From Paulownia fortunei (taxonomy: Eukaryota; Streptophyta; Magnoliopsida; Lamiales; Paulowniaceae): a DNA stretch of 64,000 bases. The first letter of the stretch is position 1. Every line of letters begins with the position of its first letter. A program made the translations under genes and the position numbers. The notes below the pieces were generated by a model that saw only the letters and a program-made list of their open reading frames with translations, made no database searches and was not told where the DNA came from. The stretch lies in contig CM033122.1 in NCBI GenBank assembly GCA_019321725.1, forward strand, positions 14,286,274-14,350,273, read 5' to 3'. Below are positions 1-12,816 of the stretch, piece by piece.

Positions 1-359
1 ATTTTCAACATTCACCGCTAATTTTTTTTCATATTTTTTTGAAAATCCTATTAATTTAGCGATGAATTATGGCTTTTCTCACTAAGTTTAGCGACGAAAC
101 TCAAATTTCATCGCTAAATATTAAATATTTATTTATTTTTATATATTTTAGCAACGAAAGTTCTTACAGAATTTTAAATTTTTGTGACGAAAATGTTTGT
201 CGCTAAACTTTGTGACGTCAACTGAATTTTCATTGTCAAAATTTTTATAACAATCTTATTGCAGTGACTTTAGCGATGAAAATTTGTCGTCACTAAAACA
301 TATTAGCGACGAAAATATTGTTGTCTTTTTCGTCGCTAAAATACAAATTTCTTGTAGTG
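1..359. mobile_element. CACTA (EnSpm)-type transposon terminus, partial
   Basis: The stretch ends at 359 with a sequence that reads CACTACAAGAAATTTG on the minus strand, which is the classic CACTA-superfamily terminus. Inside it are many copies, in both orientations, of a short motif close to TTAGCGACGAAA / TTTCGTCGCTAA, as expected of the subterminal repeats that CACTA transposases bind. Only this end is present; the rest of the element lies left of the window. The next three bases (TCC, 360-362) would be one copy of the 3-bp target duplication. No coding sequence is visible here. Confidence 0.8.
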
Positions 360-3300
360 TCCATTGGTAGTCAGTTGTCGTTTTCTTCTTTTATTGTTAT
401 CCATATGTATGTAGTGTAGGGTAGCACCAGAACTCATTTGGATTGTTTAGTTTCTTTTACGGCCGAGTTTTGTAAATGAAAATTTAAATATTTGTGAAGT
501 ATTTATTAACAACTCAAACACTATAATTTACAATACTTATTAGTAAGGGAGTGGGAAAGTTTCTAAATTATAAAAGATACAATAACTTTTAGGCATTTAA
601 ATTAGTAAAGTTTAGAATTAAAAAAGAAAATTTTAGTATATAATCACATTATAGGCACTTTTTTTTTTCTGCTAAAAAATCTAAAAATCTTAAACTATGT
701 CTGATTTGTATTTGGGGTTTCTCCAATTATCCTCCATAAACAATTATATTTATTTTGAATCTTCCCCCAATACAATTTCTTCTTCTCTTAAATAAAATGG
801 GATTCACTATAAAATAATATTATTATATTTTTTAATTTTATATTATGAATATATACTTTTTTCTTTTTTATATTCAAAAATATAATATATAATATTAAAA
901 AAATTTGATGTGACATCATTAACCAACAAAATATTAGATAAAACGATATTTATAATAGAATTTGTCTCTCCAAAACAAAAACCAAACATTACTTTTATTT
1001 CAATTTTTTTGTCCAATATATCTTCCTCCAATCACTCTCAAATACTAACCAAACATTGTCTTACATCTTTAATAGTGGGAAAACAATTGAAAAGGAGAAC
1101 TAAAGAAAGAAAAAAAAAAAGACAAACAATTCTACATTCTTCTCTAACTCGAGTCATTACTACATATCAGTGTCTTCAACCTACATCTTTTTCTTTGTGG
1201 GGAAGTTTAATAGTATAAATATATAATTTGTGTTTAATTGATTACCTGTGCATGTAGTGGTGTGCTACAAGATTAATATTTAATTTTGAATATTTATTTG
1301 ATTAAATTGACAGATACAGATGCATATTTATTTAATTAGTTATTTACAGAGTGAATACAATCTTCAATAAATAACTGTATTCAATCATATCACAACAAAT
1401 TTTGTTTCAATTCATATGCTGAACAAATGGAGTCAATAGAGAATCAATTATTATTTTGTTTCTGTCTTGGGTTAAGTAAAATATCTATGTAATATGCTTG
1501 AGTGTAGGAGCAACCACAAAAAATTAGACGGCTTGTTTGGAGTCATTTTGGGGAAGATTTTCCTTCTCACAAAAAAAAAAAAAAAAAAAAAAAAGAGTTT
1601 GGCAAATATTATTTTGGAAAAATATATTTTCATTGTTCTAAAATATTTATTAATTATTATGTTAATTAAATAATTATATATTTTACTATATCGCCACTGA
1701 TACAAAAAATCAATATTGCAAAACATACAAACATAATTTTATTCTCCACACATTTTCAATTACACTACCAAAAATACATTCTTTCAAACTATTTTCCTCA
1801 AAATAGCGAAATAACACCAAAGGTGTGTTGTCAAACTTATGTTTTGAGAATTGCTTGGTTGCTAAATATTAATGTACATAATAGTTTCCTCAAGTGACAA
1901 TTATTTTCCATCGAAAATAGTAAACAATTTCTATACAATATGGAAAATAAATCAATAACAAAACTTCAAGTAGCGCTAACTACTAAAGAAAGAATTGGTG
2001 ATTTTAGGGAAAAAATAGTGAAGAGTAACATACATGTGATTTTGTATTAAAATTGGTATTTTCCTAATTAGTAAAGCTTAGCAATGCCTTTTTCTTAGTT
2101 AGTTTAATAATTTAAGAATTTCCTACTCCCTTAATCTAATTTTCCCTAAGTTATAACCACAGTTGTTGTTTCTATTACTTACTCCATTCTAAAGAAATTA
2201 ATTGATTGACTATTTCAAAAAAAAGACACAAAAAAACAAATTGTTCACATAACAATTGAATTTTCAACTGAAATATAATATCATTTAATATTTTATTCAA
2301 TTTGAAATACGAACATCATTTATTTATTGAGTAAAAGCACATTAACATGTATAAATATTATAATATCTGAGATTTATCATTAATGTCAAATTAGTAAATA
2401 AATTTTTTTATAAATATTTATATTGATATCCAAGTTTTGCCATTATTGTCTAATTAGTATATATTGATACCTGATAGACCCCATATAAGTCTCCATTCCA
2501 TTTAGAATATTTTATAACGACGGTCATACTTTTGTTCAATTATCTATGTAATTTTTCAAAATATATTTATATGACTAAATTAATTTTTAAATTAATTTTA
2601 TCATTATAATAAAATGAATATAAAATTATATAAGAACACACAATCACACAAGATACATAAATAGTTATAATTTAATAATAAAACTAAAAACTAAAATACA
2701 TCCGGATAGAGAGTGAGAGTTTTAAACTAAAAACTAAAATACATCCGGATAGAGAGTGAGAGTTTTTCATAATAAATATTTATGATATCTGACTTTAAAT
2801 TTATTTTCCAAAAAAAATTGATATTTAACAAAAAGGAGTGGAGAGAATAAGATAAACAAAATGTATTAATATCAAAACTAATTATGCTTTCTACTAATAC
2901 GATAAACAAAATGTATTGATATCAAAATGTATTATTATAAACGTCTTTCTCATATGGTTATTTATCCTTAATCAACTTTATAATTGTATTACCATAATAA
3001 CATGATATATTTAGTCGCATGAATATATCATGAATAATGAAATTAAGTTTAGTCGGAGAATTTGATGGAGTCTATCCAATATGTATCAGTTTAGCATTTT
3101 TGGCCAACTTGCTTATTCTCTCCAACTAATTTTTTTAAATATCAATTTTAAAAATTAAAATTTAAAATCTCATTTTTTTTTATTTTTTTGTTAAACTATT
3201 AATCCTATCCAAGAATATTTAGGTTTTGGTTTTGTTATTAGATTTTGAATATATATGTCTTACATATAATTACTCAATTTTTTAATTTTACTATAGTGAT

Positions 3301-3844
3301 ATATTATTCAGTCAAATTAATATAATATAAAATTTTAAAAAGATATACCTAATTAAATCAGAGTTTATAAGAATATATTAGTTATTATAAAAATTGTAAA
3401 TGGATAATTGGATAGAATCTATCCAAGATATACTAATTTTACATTTATGACAAAAATTGGGTATTAGTTAATTTGTAAAAACTCATGTATTAATTTGATA
3501 TTAATAATAAAACTTGAATATCAATTAAAATATTTGTAAAAACTTATATATTAATTTAACATAAATGACAAAATTTGGATATGGAATAATTTTTACTCTT
3601 TGAAATAAAAAAAAACAACAAATAGAGTACAACTCCTTATAAAATCATTATATTTACATTAAAAAAGAAAGTCTAGGTTAAGTTAACCAAACTCTACGAT
3701 ATACTTTGCTTTCTTCGTCGCGACTCGTGACCCGCCATTAATAAAGACTTGTGTATCCCGCAGGGAAAGGCCCCTACTATTTCCACTACTCTCTCCTTTA
3801 ACTCTATTCCTCTGTTTCCTTCTCCCATCTCACAATTCGAACCA
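360..3844. other. AT-rich intergenic region upstream of the RING gene
   Basis: No supported gene. Short ORFs occur by chance in AT-rich DNA and have low-complexity translations (Asn/Ile/Phe/Lys rich). The stretch holds a run of about 24 A near 1571-1594, a 43-bp tandem duplication at 2681-2766 (listed separately) and a further imperfect repeat around 2850-2930. The last 150 bases (3695-3844) are less AT-rich and probably contain the promoter and 5' UTR of the RING gene, but I see no decisive TATA box. Confidence 0.6.
2681..2766. repeat. 43-bp tandem duplication (2 copies)
   Basis: Two adjacent, almost identical 43-bp copies begin at 2681 and 2724. Each contains AAACTAAAAACTAAAATACA followed by TCCGGATAGAGAGTGAGAG. 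The near identity suggests a recent local slippage or repair event. No function is evident. Confidence 0.85.
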
Positions 3845-4402
3845 ATGGGTTTCTTCTATCACGCAGTCAGAATACCCAGAGCCATCACCATAACATTCTT
3901 TCTCAACATATTCACTCATGCCAGATTCCTTTTCGTTGGCGCACTCACCCATCTCGGCCTCTACAAGCCACCCCCTGAAGAAGAGCCTAATTCCAGAGAC
4001 AATTCCAACAACTATATTCTAATCCTAGACGGCTCCTCCCCTTCTCTTGTCCCCATCCCAGTTCACGTTGTCACTGCAGCCATCAAGAACAGAGTTCCCC
4101 TTGTTCAGTACCAAGATTTCATCCTCCGCCATCAGCAACAACAAGATAAAGAAAAGGAATCAGCTGAGCTAAAGGTATGCAGTATTTGCTTGGAGTGTAT
4201 AGAATGGAGTCATGAGATCAGGGAGCTGTGCAACTGTAGCCATTTGTTCCACAGGGAGTGCTTGGACACTTGGATTGATGAGGGACAGGTCACTTGCCCT
4301 TTGTGTAGATCTATGTTGTTACCCCCGAAAACAAATCTTACCAGATGTAATGAAAATCGAGATGGGCTCGCACAGAATAATGCCCATTTGGTTGCTAATT
4401 GA
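3845..4402 (+). CDS. RING-H2 zinc finger protein, probable E3 ubiquitin ligase (BRH1/RHA-like)
   Basis: Intronless 185-codon gene. The frame is open upstream to 3749 but without an ATG, so the first ATG at 3845 is taken as the start. The N-terminal third is hydrophobic (about residues 10-40, a possible membrane anchor), followed by an acidic, proline-containing linker and a Gln/Lys/Glu-rich stretch. A complete RING-H2 domain spans residues 112-154: C112, C115, C131, H133, H136, C139, C151 and C154, with the C-P-L-C-R signature at the last zinc pair. RING-H2 proteins of this size in plants transfer ubiquitin from an E2 enzyme to target proteins; the BRH1/RHA/XERICO group shares the size, the short N-terminal hydrophobic stretch and the late RING. 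The substrate cannot be told from sequence. The gene faces the subtilase tail to tail, about 1.55 kb apart. All zinc ligands are intact, so it is probably functional. Membership of the RING-H2 class is secure; the subfamily is an inference. Confidence 0.93.
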   Translation: MGFFYHAVRIPRAITITFFLNIFTHARFLFVGALTHLGLYKPPPEEEPNSRDNSNNYILILDGSSPSLVPIPVHVVTAAIKNRVPLVQYQDFILRHQQQQDKEKESAELKVCSICLECIEWSHEIRELCNCSHLFHRECLDTWIDEGQVTCPLCRSMLLPPKTNLTRCNENRDGLAQNNAHLVAN

Positions 4403-5952
4403 TTCTTTGACATCAGTCTTTATTATTGGAATTATTTTCACATATATTCACTTGCATTGGGATGCTTTTTGGATTGTGCAATTATTGGTGCCCCATTTTC
4501 TTGATTTTGTTTTTGTTTGATTACTACTGACTGATTCACATTGGTTCAATTCTCACCTTACTACTTCCCTTTGTTATTTCATATTGTCAATGGCTTGAGT
4601 TATGTTGAAATCCTCAAATAGCTAACTGTATAGAGAGGGAGATTATTAGAGCTTTGGATTAATAGAGTGCGTTGTGTTCTGTTATTGCAATTAGAAATGG
4701 TCGTCTTCGGTGAGCTCCAAGATTTGTAAAACTTCGAGAAATGTGAAGTTACATCAGCATAAGTTCTTGATATTACTGATTTGTATACCTTTTGCCAGAC
4801 AATTAGAATGCGGTTGAAAGAGTCTAGGTATGATCAACCAAACAGCTCTAGACATCGCCAAAGGTCCAAAGCAATTATCTCATTGGTGACTCGAGGAAGT
4901 ATAAAATTTGTGAGGGCCTGCTAACTAAACCTTCATTAGTAACTAACAGAGAAAGAATCTAATAAAATTATTGAGTTGTGCTTGGTGCAGCTTGTCATTT
5001 GGATGATGACTGTTGCTAGTATTAGTTTTTAACTATGCATAGATTTTTAAAATAAGAGATCCTGATTGAGACATCTGCTTTCAAATTATTGAGCTCCGGT
5101 TGGTGCATATTGTCTGACTGCATAGACTTGTATGTTTGAATGTGCATCTATTTTTTCAACACTTCTAAATATGAGGGAATAATTGGCAATCAATGTCCTG
5201 CTGCTTGAATCTTGATTGCCATGATTGTTTCTGGTATGAAAAAGAAGTGGCTTAGAGATAGTTGAGTTGTTTCCATCTCTGTTTTCTTTGTGTATTCTGT
5301 CATGAAGTTTCGTTAGGTAAAGAAAGGTGACTCAAATGATATGCTTCTGTCATTTATTTAGTTTCTATTTATAGGTGACCTAACTCTGCAGTTGAGTAAA
5401 ATATTATATTTTCAACCAAATTTGTCAGTAAGACTGCAAATTCACCTACAGGTATCGGGGAGATGTGAATGAGTTCATTTATTTCTGAAGCCTGAGAAAG
5501 GACCACTAATTGCATTCCAGAATATTAGTATTACTACTGCTTGCTACTCGATTGATCTTAATAGTTTGAGTGAAAGGCACTTCATCAGTATTAGAAGCCT
5601 GTGATTTAGATATAACAATTGACACAGTGGCAATTTAAAACACGAAGAAAACAAGAGGTAACCAAATCAATATAAACCAAAAGTGAGATTTTGCTGACCT
5701 AATCTCTGTTTTATCACCAAATATTATCATACCACATTAAGCATTTGTCGCATGCTTGAGATCAGGAAATGATAGTGCTGGAATGATGTAGTTTCTGATT
5801 GAGTAGATGCATAAGAATGCTGCTAATTATTAATAATTGTGCCCTTTTTAAATGCGGAAATTATTTTCCATCAGCTGAATGTGATGGTAATGGTTAGCAA
5901 TATAAACAGCTCTTGATATCCATCAAGACATGATTTTGGGGAAAATACATCT
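4403..5952. other. Intergenic space between convergent genes
   Basis: This lies between the stop of the RING gene and the stop of the subtilase on the opposite strand, so it should hold both 3' UTRs and polyadenylation signals. I see no ORF with recognisable protein similarity, no repeat structure and no RNA gene. Base composition is less AT-biased than the wider intergenic DNA, in keeping with transcribed non-coding sequence. Confidence 0.6.
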
Positions 5953-8900
5953 TCAAATGGCGGCAGCATGCAATTGAGGCATTGCAGTTCTCACAGCAAT
6001 GGGACTTCGCACATCATGTACCCCATCAGTCCAGATTAGGCTCCCAAAAAAGTATCCACTCAGTTGATGCATTGGAGTGACTGTAACACTGAAGGAGATT
6101 TTCTTGGTCTTGGAGTTAAAAATCAATATAGGGGGGATTACAAATACAAGTGTACCAGTGGGAGGTTCAACTACGACATGGTATACTGAGTTTGTGGCCC
6201 CTACGTTAATTACCGTTCTGGTTAGGGTTGTTGAGTTTCTAAGATATGGTATAGTAATTGAAGGTAAATTTACATCTAGAATTGAGACTGTTTTATGCGG
6301 ACACATTACGGGTTGTCCTGTTACTCGAGAGATTGCAGAGTTTTTGTACTCCATGGCGCAAAGGTAATTGATATAGTCGGTTGTATTCATGTCATATATC
6401 AACCCTGGACATGCGGCACCATTCGGGTTTGCAATTCCACCTCCAAAATCAAAAGGATCAGCAAGCTTATGTGGGTCACCCTCAGCAAAGATTGGAATGC
6501 CATAAGAATCTCTCGTCCAAGCTTCGGGAAGAATTGAAATTAGAACTCATGAAGTGATAAATTGGTTTAGTTATGTATAAGTCTGGGGAAAGGAAAAAGG
6601 GTTACCTGTCGTCGTAAGTGCAGATCTGATTGCAGCAGGGGACCAATCAGGATGTAGTGCCCTGAGCAGGGCCACAATGCCAGTAATATGAGGAGTTGCC
6701 ATTGATGTTCCTGAGAGCATCGTGAAACCTTGTTCTGCTGACGTATCAACAGCAGAGGTTGCAGCTATTATCTGAACTCCTGGTGCAGCTATATCTGGCT
6801 GGTCCTCGTGTGAACAATGAACGGGGTCAGGAAAGTAAAAAATTCAGAAAATTACATCAGTACATTGCACATCAATGAAAATGAGTAGTCTTCTGAGTTC
6901 AGTGCATAGATATTTATAACTAAAATTCGCAGTAACAACCTTCCGCTAAAAAGTTTTGGGCAGGAGTAAAAGTTCCTGGAAATACATGTCTTGAGATTGT
7001 TTCAGCTTAATTAGGAAGTATATTAGTGATGTTTCTGCTCATTCATACAGTGCTAAAAAAATTTAGTCAGTTATATCTTCAGAATAAAGTTCACGAGGGG
7101 TATCATTATTACTGACTCTGACCTTGAGTATTGAAGATGCAATAGTGTTAGGGCCTCTTGATGAGAATTCAGCAATCTTAGCAGAGACAGCCTTGCCCAC
7201 AAGAGTTTTAGGAAGGCTTAGTTTCACCATTGGATTTCTAATTTGGAGAGGATATATCAAGTATTAACAACATACTGAATTGTGGTCCTGTAAACAAGAT
7301 ACAGGAAGCTAACAAGAAGTTGCTGAAAATGTTATACCCGATGGAGCGGATGTAGAATAGGATCTGGGTCCCAACCTCGTAATCGACTTCTGCACAGGGG
7401 AAGCTGAGGCATTGGGCTGTGATATCACTGGGAAGCTTGGAAACAATTACACCAACACCACCTGCTGCTCTGACTGATAATGATGCAATTAATGTCACAA
7501 TTGGACTGGATACTGTAGTAAAGCAGAGAACTACTTTTCCAGCCACAAGACCACGTCTGAGGGAGAGATCTTCACACACACTGTACAAATGCAAATGGGA
7601 TGCTAATTTCAGAAACATAAGTGACTTTATGTATCCAAATACTAAACAACTCTTAAAGCTACCCCGTGGATGTAGTAGCATTGGCTCCTTCATCTTCAGG
7701 GTAGAACAAGCCTGTAAAGCCGCCTTCCCTTCCTGTATAGATTGACTGAGCCTGCAAGATTCAATTTTCCTTGGAATTTCTGTAATTACTGTTCATCTCC
7801 AAAATCAATGTATTGACCGTACCATAATTACTTACCTGAAATGTCTTGTTGTTTCCAAGTGTGATTTGAGTTGGGAATGCTCTATCCATGGTGCTGGCTG
7901 CAACAGTTATAATCCATGGGGCTGTGTTCTTGACAGTTTGTGGAGAAGGGCCCTCATTTCCAGCTCCACAAACAACCGGGATGCCTTTTGCAACAGCGTG
8001 AAATGAGCCTATGGCAATGGCATCATGGCCATCCACTTCAGAGTAGAGAGGAAGGGAAGAAGCTGCAAGTGATAGAGTTAAGATATGTACTCCATCCTTG
8101 ATTGCCTCATCAATTCCTTTGAGTATATCAGCTGCTGCGCACAGTCCACCCTGCACTTTCCAGCACACCTTGTAGATGGACAGTCGAGCACGGGAGGCTC
8201 CCCCTCTTGCAGTCCCTAGACCAACACCGTTGTAGCTGACGTTGGCCACATAAGCACCAGCTGCGGTGCTGGATACGTGAGTGCCATGACCATCAGCATC
8301 TCTGGCAGATAAAAATTCACCTAATCTTGTCAAATTCACCGGTTGTCCAAACCCAGCTAGAAATCCATCCACAAACCACCGAGCGCCAATCAGCTTTTTG
8401 TTACAATGTTTAGCAGCATTGAATTGATAACCAGATTGGCAGAAACCCTTCCAGCCAGAAGGGATTGCTCCCAGCCCTTCATCACGAAAAGCTTTAGACT
8501 CCGGCCATATTCCTGCAGGTGTCTCACCATTAATTGAACTCTTATTGTATGTAGGAAGCGTGAGAAAATTATTAGGGAAAGGGGAGAACTATTAACCCGT
8601 ATCTAGGACGCCTATGATAACTCCATCGCCCATGTTACTTTTATTTAGAAGATTATTTGGCGTTTGAGGAGAGAGACCCAAATAATCCCAGCTTCTGGTC
8701 GTTTGCAGCTTGTAAAAAGAATTTGGCATTACTCCTACTACATCAGGATGCTCTGTCAACATATATCATCTTCATCAGAAACCACATATAATTAACTTAT
8801 GAATGCACTTAAATGCAGAAGTTGTGCTTTATACTTCAACTAGCCTTTGTCAAATATGACTAGGCAAATGCTTTTCAGATTCTTGTTCTTACCAGATAAT

Positions 8901-9468
8901 TGTTGTGCTTGAGACTCTGTTAGCTTTGCTGCAAACCCAGAAAACCCGTGTCTGTAACTATACACCATCGACTCTAATGCCAATTGCTTGCTGCATATCA
9001 AAATGTTTATAATTAGCAATCCACTTTCCTTTTTCTTTTTCTTTTTTTTTTTTTCATGAATCTCAATCAAATCTAATAACAACTAGTACATTTTTTTACC
9101 TTCCCATCAAAGTAGTAAGAATGCCATAATGTGAATCTGTGACGAGTTCTGGGTCATTGTGTTGCCTCTCTCCTAGATAAACGATGTAGACCTGTTGATT
9201 TAATTCAAATAACAGTTTATATAGCATTAATGATTTTGTTTAATGATATTTTTCAATATGTATATGAACACGTAAGCATGTTATAGACCCTTTTTTTTTT
9301 CCTTCTATCCATTCGTTTAAACTGAAAAAAAAGGAAAAAGAAAAAGAAAAAAAAGAATCATACATTACTCTCAGCAAATGCCAGCTTTACAGTTTTGGCC
9401 TGGCCATCAAGCAGATAAACAAGAAGATAAATGATGAGTAGATTAGAGAATGAAAAGGGATTGCTCAT
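5953..9468 (-). CDS. Subtilisin-like serine protease (plant subtilase, SBT3-like), 10 exons
   Basis: Secreted endopeptidase of family S8A. Exons rebuilt on the minus strand: 9468-9364, 9191-9100, 8990-8893, 8752-8597, 8512-7836, 7751-7663, 7580-7338, 7237-7123, 6798-6606 and 6521-5953. All introns are GT-AG, and the spliced length (2337 nt) gives 778 residues in one unbroken frame. Order of parts: signal peptide (about 1-24, [11 protein letters not shown] core), I9 inhibitor propeptide (about 36-112, with YIVYLGER and [14 protein letters not shown]), then a mature enzyme starting near TTRSWDYLG. Catalytic residues are D149 (VLDTG, codon split by intron 4), H226 (DGHGTH), oxyanion N336 (GAGNEGP) and S557 (GTSMATPH). 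A PA-type insert follows the Asn region, and a fibronectin III-like C-terminal domain ends the protein. Length and layout match the family norm. The many-intron structure and motif wording resemble Arabidopsis SBT3 members; the exact subgroup is an inference. Plant subtilases act in the apoplast on peptide precursors and wall proteins; the substrate here is unknown. No break is visible, so it is probably functional. Confidence 0.95.
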
Positions 9469-9583
9469 TTTATCTCAACCGGTTTTCCTTGCTATGTATG
9501 TAAAGAGCGATAGAAATGACTAAATAGAATGGCCAACTAAGAATGAAGATTTACTGATGTAATTTTTGCAGGGTGTGTTTCCG

Positions 9584-9591
9584 TTTTTATA
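9584..9591 (-). promoter_or_regulatory. Probable TATA box of the subtilase gene
   Basis: On the minus strand the bases read CACTATAAAAACGG, with the core TATAAAAA at 9591-9584. It lies about 115 bp upstream of the subtilase ATG (9468), so transcription would start near 9550-9560 and leave a short 5' UTR. The match to the plant TATA consensus is very good and the position suits. Confidence 0.6.
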
Positions 9592-9965
9592 GTGTTGAAA
9601 TCATCAACTTAGTAAAAGATTAAAGGTGTGACGTCCCAACTTTTTTATTGATAAAATAGTTAGATCTTTAGAGGGTTGCTTCTACGATCCAATTCCAATT
9701 GTGTATCACGCAGAAGATTATTTTACTCCAAGTATGTACCCACCATGTCCCTTCCCAGTTTGCTTTTCTTAGTTAACTTGTTATGCAATACAGGTCGAAA
9801 ATAGCAAATATTATCTCATATGCACGTGGGATTTACCAAATACATAAGTGTTCAAATTATGTATGGTGCTTAGGTTAACTGTGTCTAACCTTCAGAAAAC
9901 TGCTCAAATTATGGGTAATTGTGTAACCTACTAGTTAAAACATTCCTGCTAAGCCCTAAATCATT

Positions 9966-10069
9966 ATTCAAATAATAACAATAAAAAACAACATTGATGT
10001 GGAAAGGTTCGAATACCATTCAAATTATAACAATAAAAAACAACATTGATGTGGAAAGGTTTGAGGTAT
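9966..10069. repeat. 52-bp tandem duplication
   Basis: Two adjacent copies start at 9966 and 10018, each holding CAATAAAAAACAACATTGAT followed by GTGGAAAGGTT. A third, weaker relative of the first half recurs near 10540-10565. No function is evident. Confidence 0.8.
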
Positions 10070-10629
10070 TCGAGAGTAGTTAACTTTCACAAACTATTAA
10101 TTGTTAAATGATTTTCTATCCGCGACACAAACAAATTCATATGTACATTGAAATTGTCCCGAACTGTCAATTGTTAAGTGGGTTTATATTATAAGTTGTT
10201 GGGTGCACCAAAATTATCATGACAAAAAACCCCAACCTCAAATTAAATATAGAGTAAATAATATAGATAAAAAATTGTAAATACCAAATAAAAATAATGT
10301 ACCTTAAAATAACAATAAATTGAATATATATATAGTTATTTAGATGGATATTATATTCGGATATAGTGTGGTTCATAAACATGACGGTCTTTTAGGTATG
10401 TGAACTTAGACCAATCTTGTTAGACTTCTTGAATATAATTTTTGGACCTTTATTATATTTGGACCCATCAAACATGATGCTAATTAAAACAATGATCTTT
10501 GTTTCTCATATTATTGACTAGTTGAATGGAAAATCATTCTGATTATAACAATAAAAAGCAACATTGTTTTTTATGGTCAGGCCTTTGCATATACTTTTAT
10601 ATAATTTCTTCCCATTTAACAAGTTTTTA

Positions 10630-10691
10630 AAATTTTCATAATTACGAGATCAGCCAATTTAAATTTTCATAATTACGAGATCAGCCAACCG
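10630..10691. repeat. 31-bp tandem duplication
   Basis: Two head-to-tail copies containing AAATTTTCATAATTACGAGA then TCAGCCAA start at 10630 and 10661 and are nearly identical. Confidence 0.8.
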
Positions 10692-12798
10692 CAACTTGAT
10701 ACTAAGATAACGTAATAGCTAAACCGATGACCAGTAATTCAATCAATTTCATAAGTTGAAAAGAATATAATATTGCGGAATGTCTTAATGGGTTGAAAAG
10801 ACAATACAAATATACGATATTGGTAATGTATTAATGGGCTGAAGATAAAACTTTTAGAGGAAATGAATAGCTTGGCCTTGGCTACGGATTACGAGGGTTT
10901 CTCCCAGCCTGCAACACACTACACACTATATCTGCCTATTCTAATTAATTTTCATTACCTTTTTTCAATTTGTTATTATTATTATTATCATCATCGTCAT
11001 CATCATCCCCATAGCAGTGCTAAGGCAAGTAAATCATTTTTTTCCCCCATCAAATTGTTATAATAAGTAATACGGCATTATTTTTCTGTTTAAGAAATTA
11101 AAGTGAAATAAAATCTCTCACACATGCGTGAGCATATTAAAATAAGATGCAAACTATATTTTACTTTTTTTTTTTTTTTTTATAATTAAGTTATTCCACC
11201 TTACAACATACTATATTCTAAAACTGTAACACTCATGCTCTTAGATTCTTAGAGCGATAAATCGTGGGATATGATTCAACTGGATCACAGTTCCCTATGA
11301 ATTTTTTTTGCGCACAAGGAGCCGTTCTTTACAATGATTGGTTCATACTAAATTCCGGTTGTAGGGTTCCATTGGTATTACAGTGATTGCTCCATACAAA
11401 AATTCAACCGTAAATTCCCATCAGAATTTGAACCTCCACCCTACCGCTGGAAGTATGTATCATGTTGATTGGTCCATCAGTTGAGTTATGTTCTTGAACA
11501 CAAAACGTGAGTTAGACAAGTATTTTTTTCATCATTATAGTTTAGTCTATTTTCAATACTTAATTAAGCTTTATTTTATAAGGTATATATAAATTCTTAC
11601 ATTATTTCTTAATAACCAGTATGGAATAATTTTTTTGTATTGCTTCGCATAATTCCTGCTACGTTACTCCTGATGACTAGATTAGTAACCGATGTGGTGG
11701 AGACGTGGAGTCACATTCGTTTGATTGGGTAAATTGATCCTATTCACATCTTAAAATTCTACCAGGATGTGTTGTGATGGTTAAATGGAGTCGGTAAGAC
11801 AGTGAATTTCTCTTAATTTGCAAGATTGAGGTATAAAATGGGTTTGACCTATATCACCAACAAGTTGACAGGGGATGGATTCGGAAAGTTTTTTGAACTA
11901 AACATATTCAATGGTCAAGTCCGTTTATATCTTAAAAATGCAAGAAATAAAAGAATCGACATTATATTAATTAAAAGGAACACAATATAAAAATAATGAC
12001 TGATAAGCTTAAGGTATAAAGTGATAAGCTTAAGGTATAAAATGAGTCCGACCTACAATACCAATAAAATCATTAAGAGTATCAAAAGTTTTTTGAGTAA
12101 ATTTTCCAACAATTAAATCAGTCTCACACCTTAAAAAGCGTTAAAATTAATATAAAATAATAAAAAATATATATTTCACCATAAAATGATATATTTAAAT
12201 TTGAATTTAAGATTAGTATTGTCCTTATTTTCAATATTTTTAATAAAAAAAAAAAGACATACAATAAATGTATTCCCTATTACGCCTCAATAAATATCAT
12301 CATGAGAGAACAAAAAAAAATGAATTACAAATGTTAAAAATTCTTGAAGTTAATTGGAGTTTGACTATGATACAATTTTTATTTTTCCATTAATTTTTTA
12401 TTTCTTTTTGAATTTCATTCTTCGTGTAAGAATTATGAATTTCTTTTCAATTCATTGTCTGGAGCGTTGTGACAAAAGAGAAAAAAGAAAGACAAGGAAA
12501 AAATTATCCAAAAACATTAATTAATTAAACAATGTTTTTGATGAGTGACTAAAATTATAATATTCATATTTTTTTAAGAATTGAAGCTAATTTGAACAAT
12601 TATAGATTTTTTTTTATTTTTTTTTTGGTGAGAAAACATCTTGGCACATGTTGCATGCGTACTATAATGATATTCCTGAAAATTTCTCTTAGGAAGATAT
12701 GTGAATGATTAGAACTTGTAACTATTGATTAAAATATTCATTTTTTATTTAAGCTTAAAAGTACTTTTTAGCTTTTGCTGGATTATGCAATTTTTCTA

Positions 12799-12816
12799 CC
12801 CCCCCCCCCCCCCCCC
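12799..12816. repeat. Poly-C run (18 C) followed by poly-T
   Basis: Eighteen consecutive C bases directly followed by a T run. Such a homopolymer is rare in DNA this AT-rich and is a likely site of length error in assembly or true length variation. Confidence 0.9.

Noticed and set aside
3749..3844. Longer N-terminus of the RING protein
   Set aside because: The frame is open but there is no ATG before 3845; the extra translation is unlike the family start.
7063..7693. Separate genes suggested by individual open frames across the subtilase
   Set aside because: Each is an exon read into flanking intron; splice sites join them into one continuous 778-residue protein.
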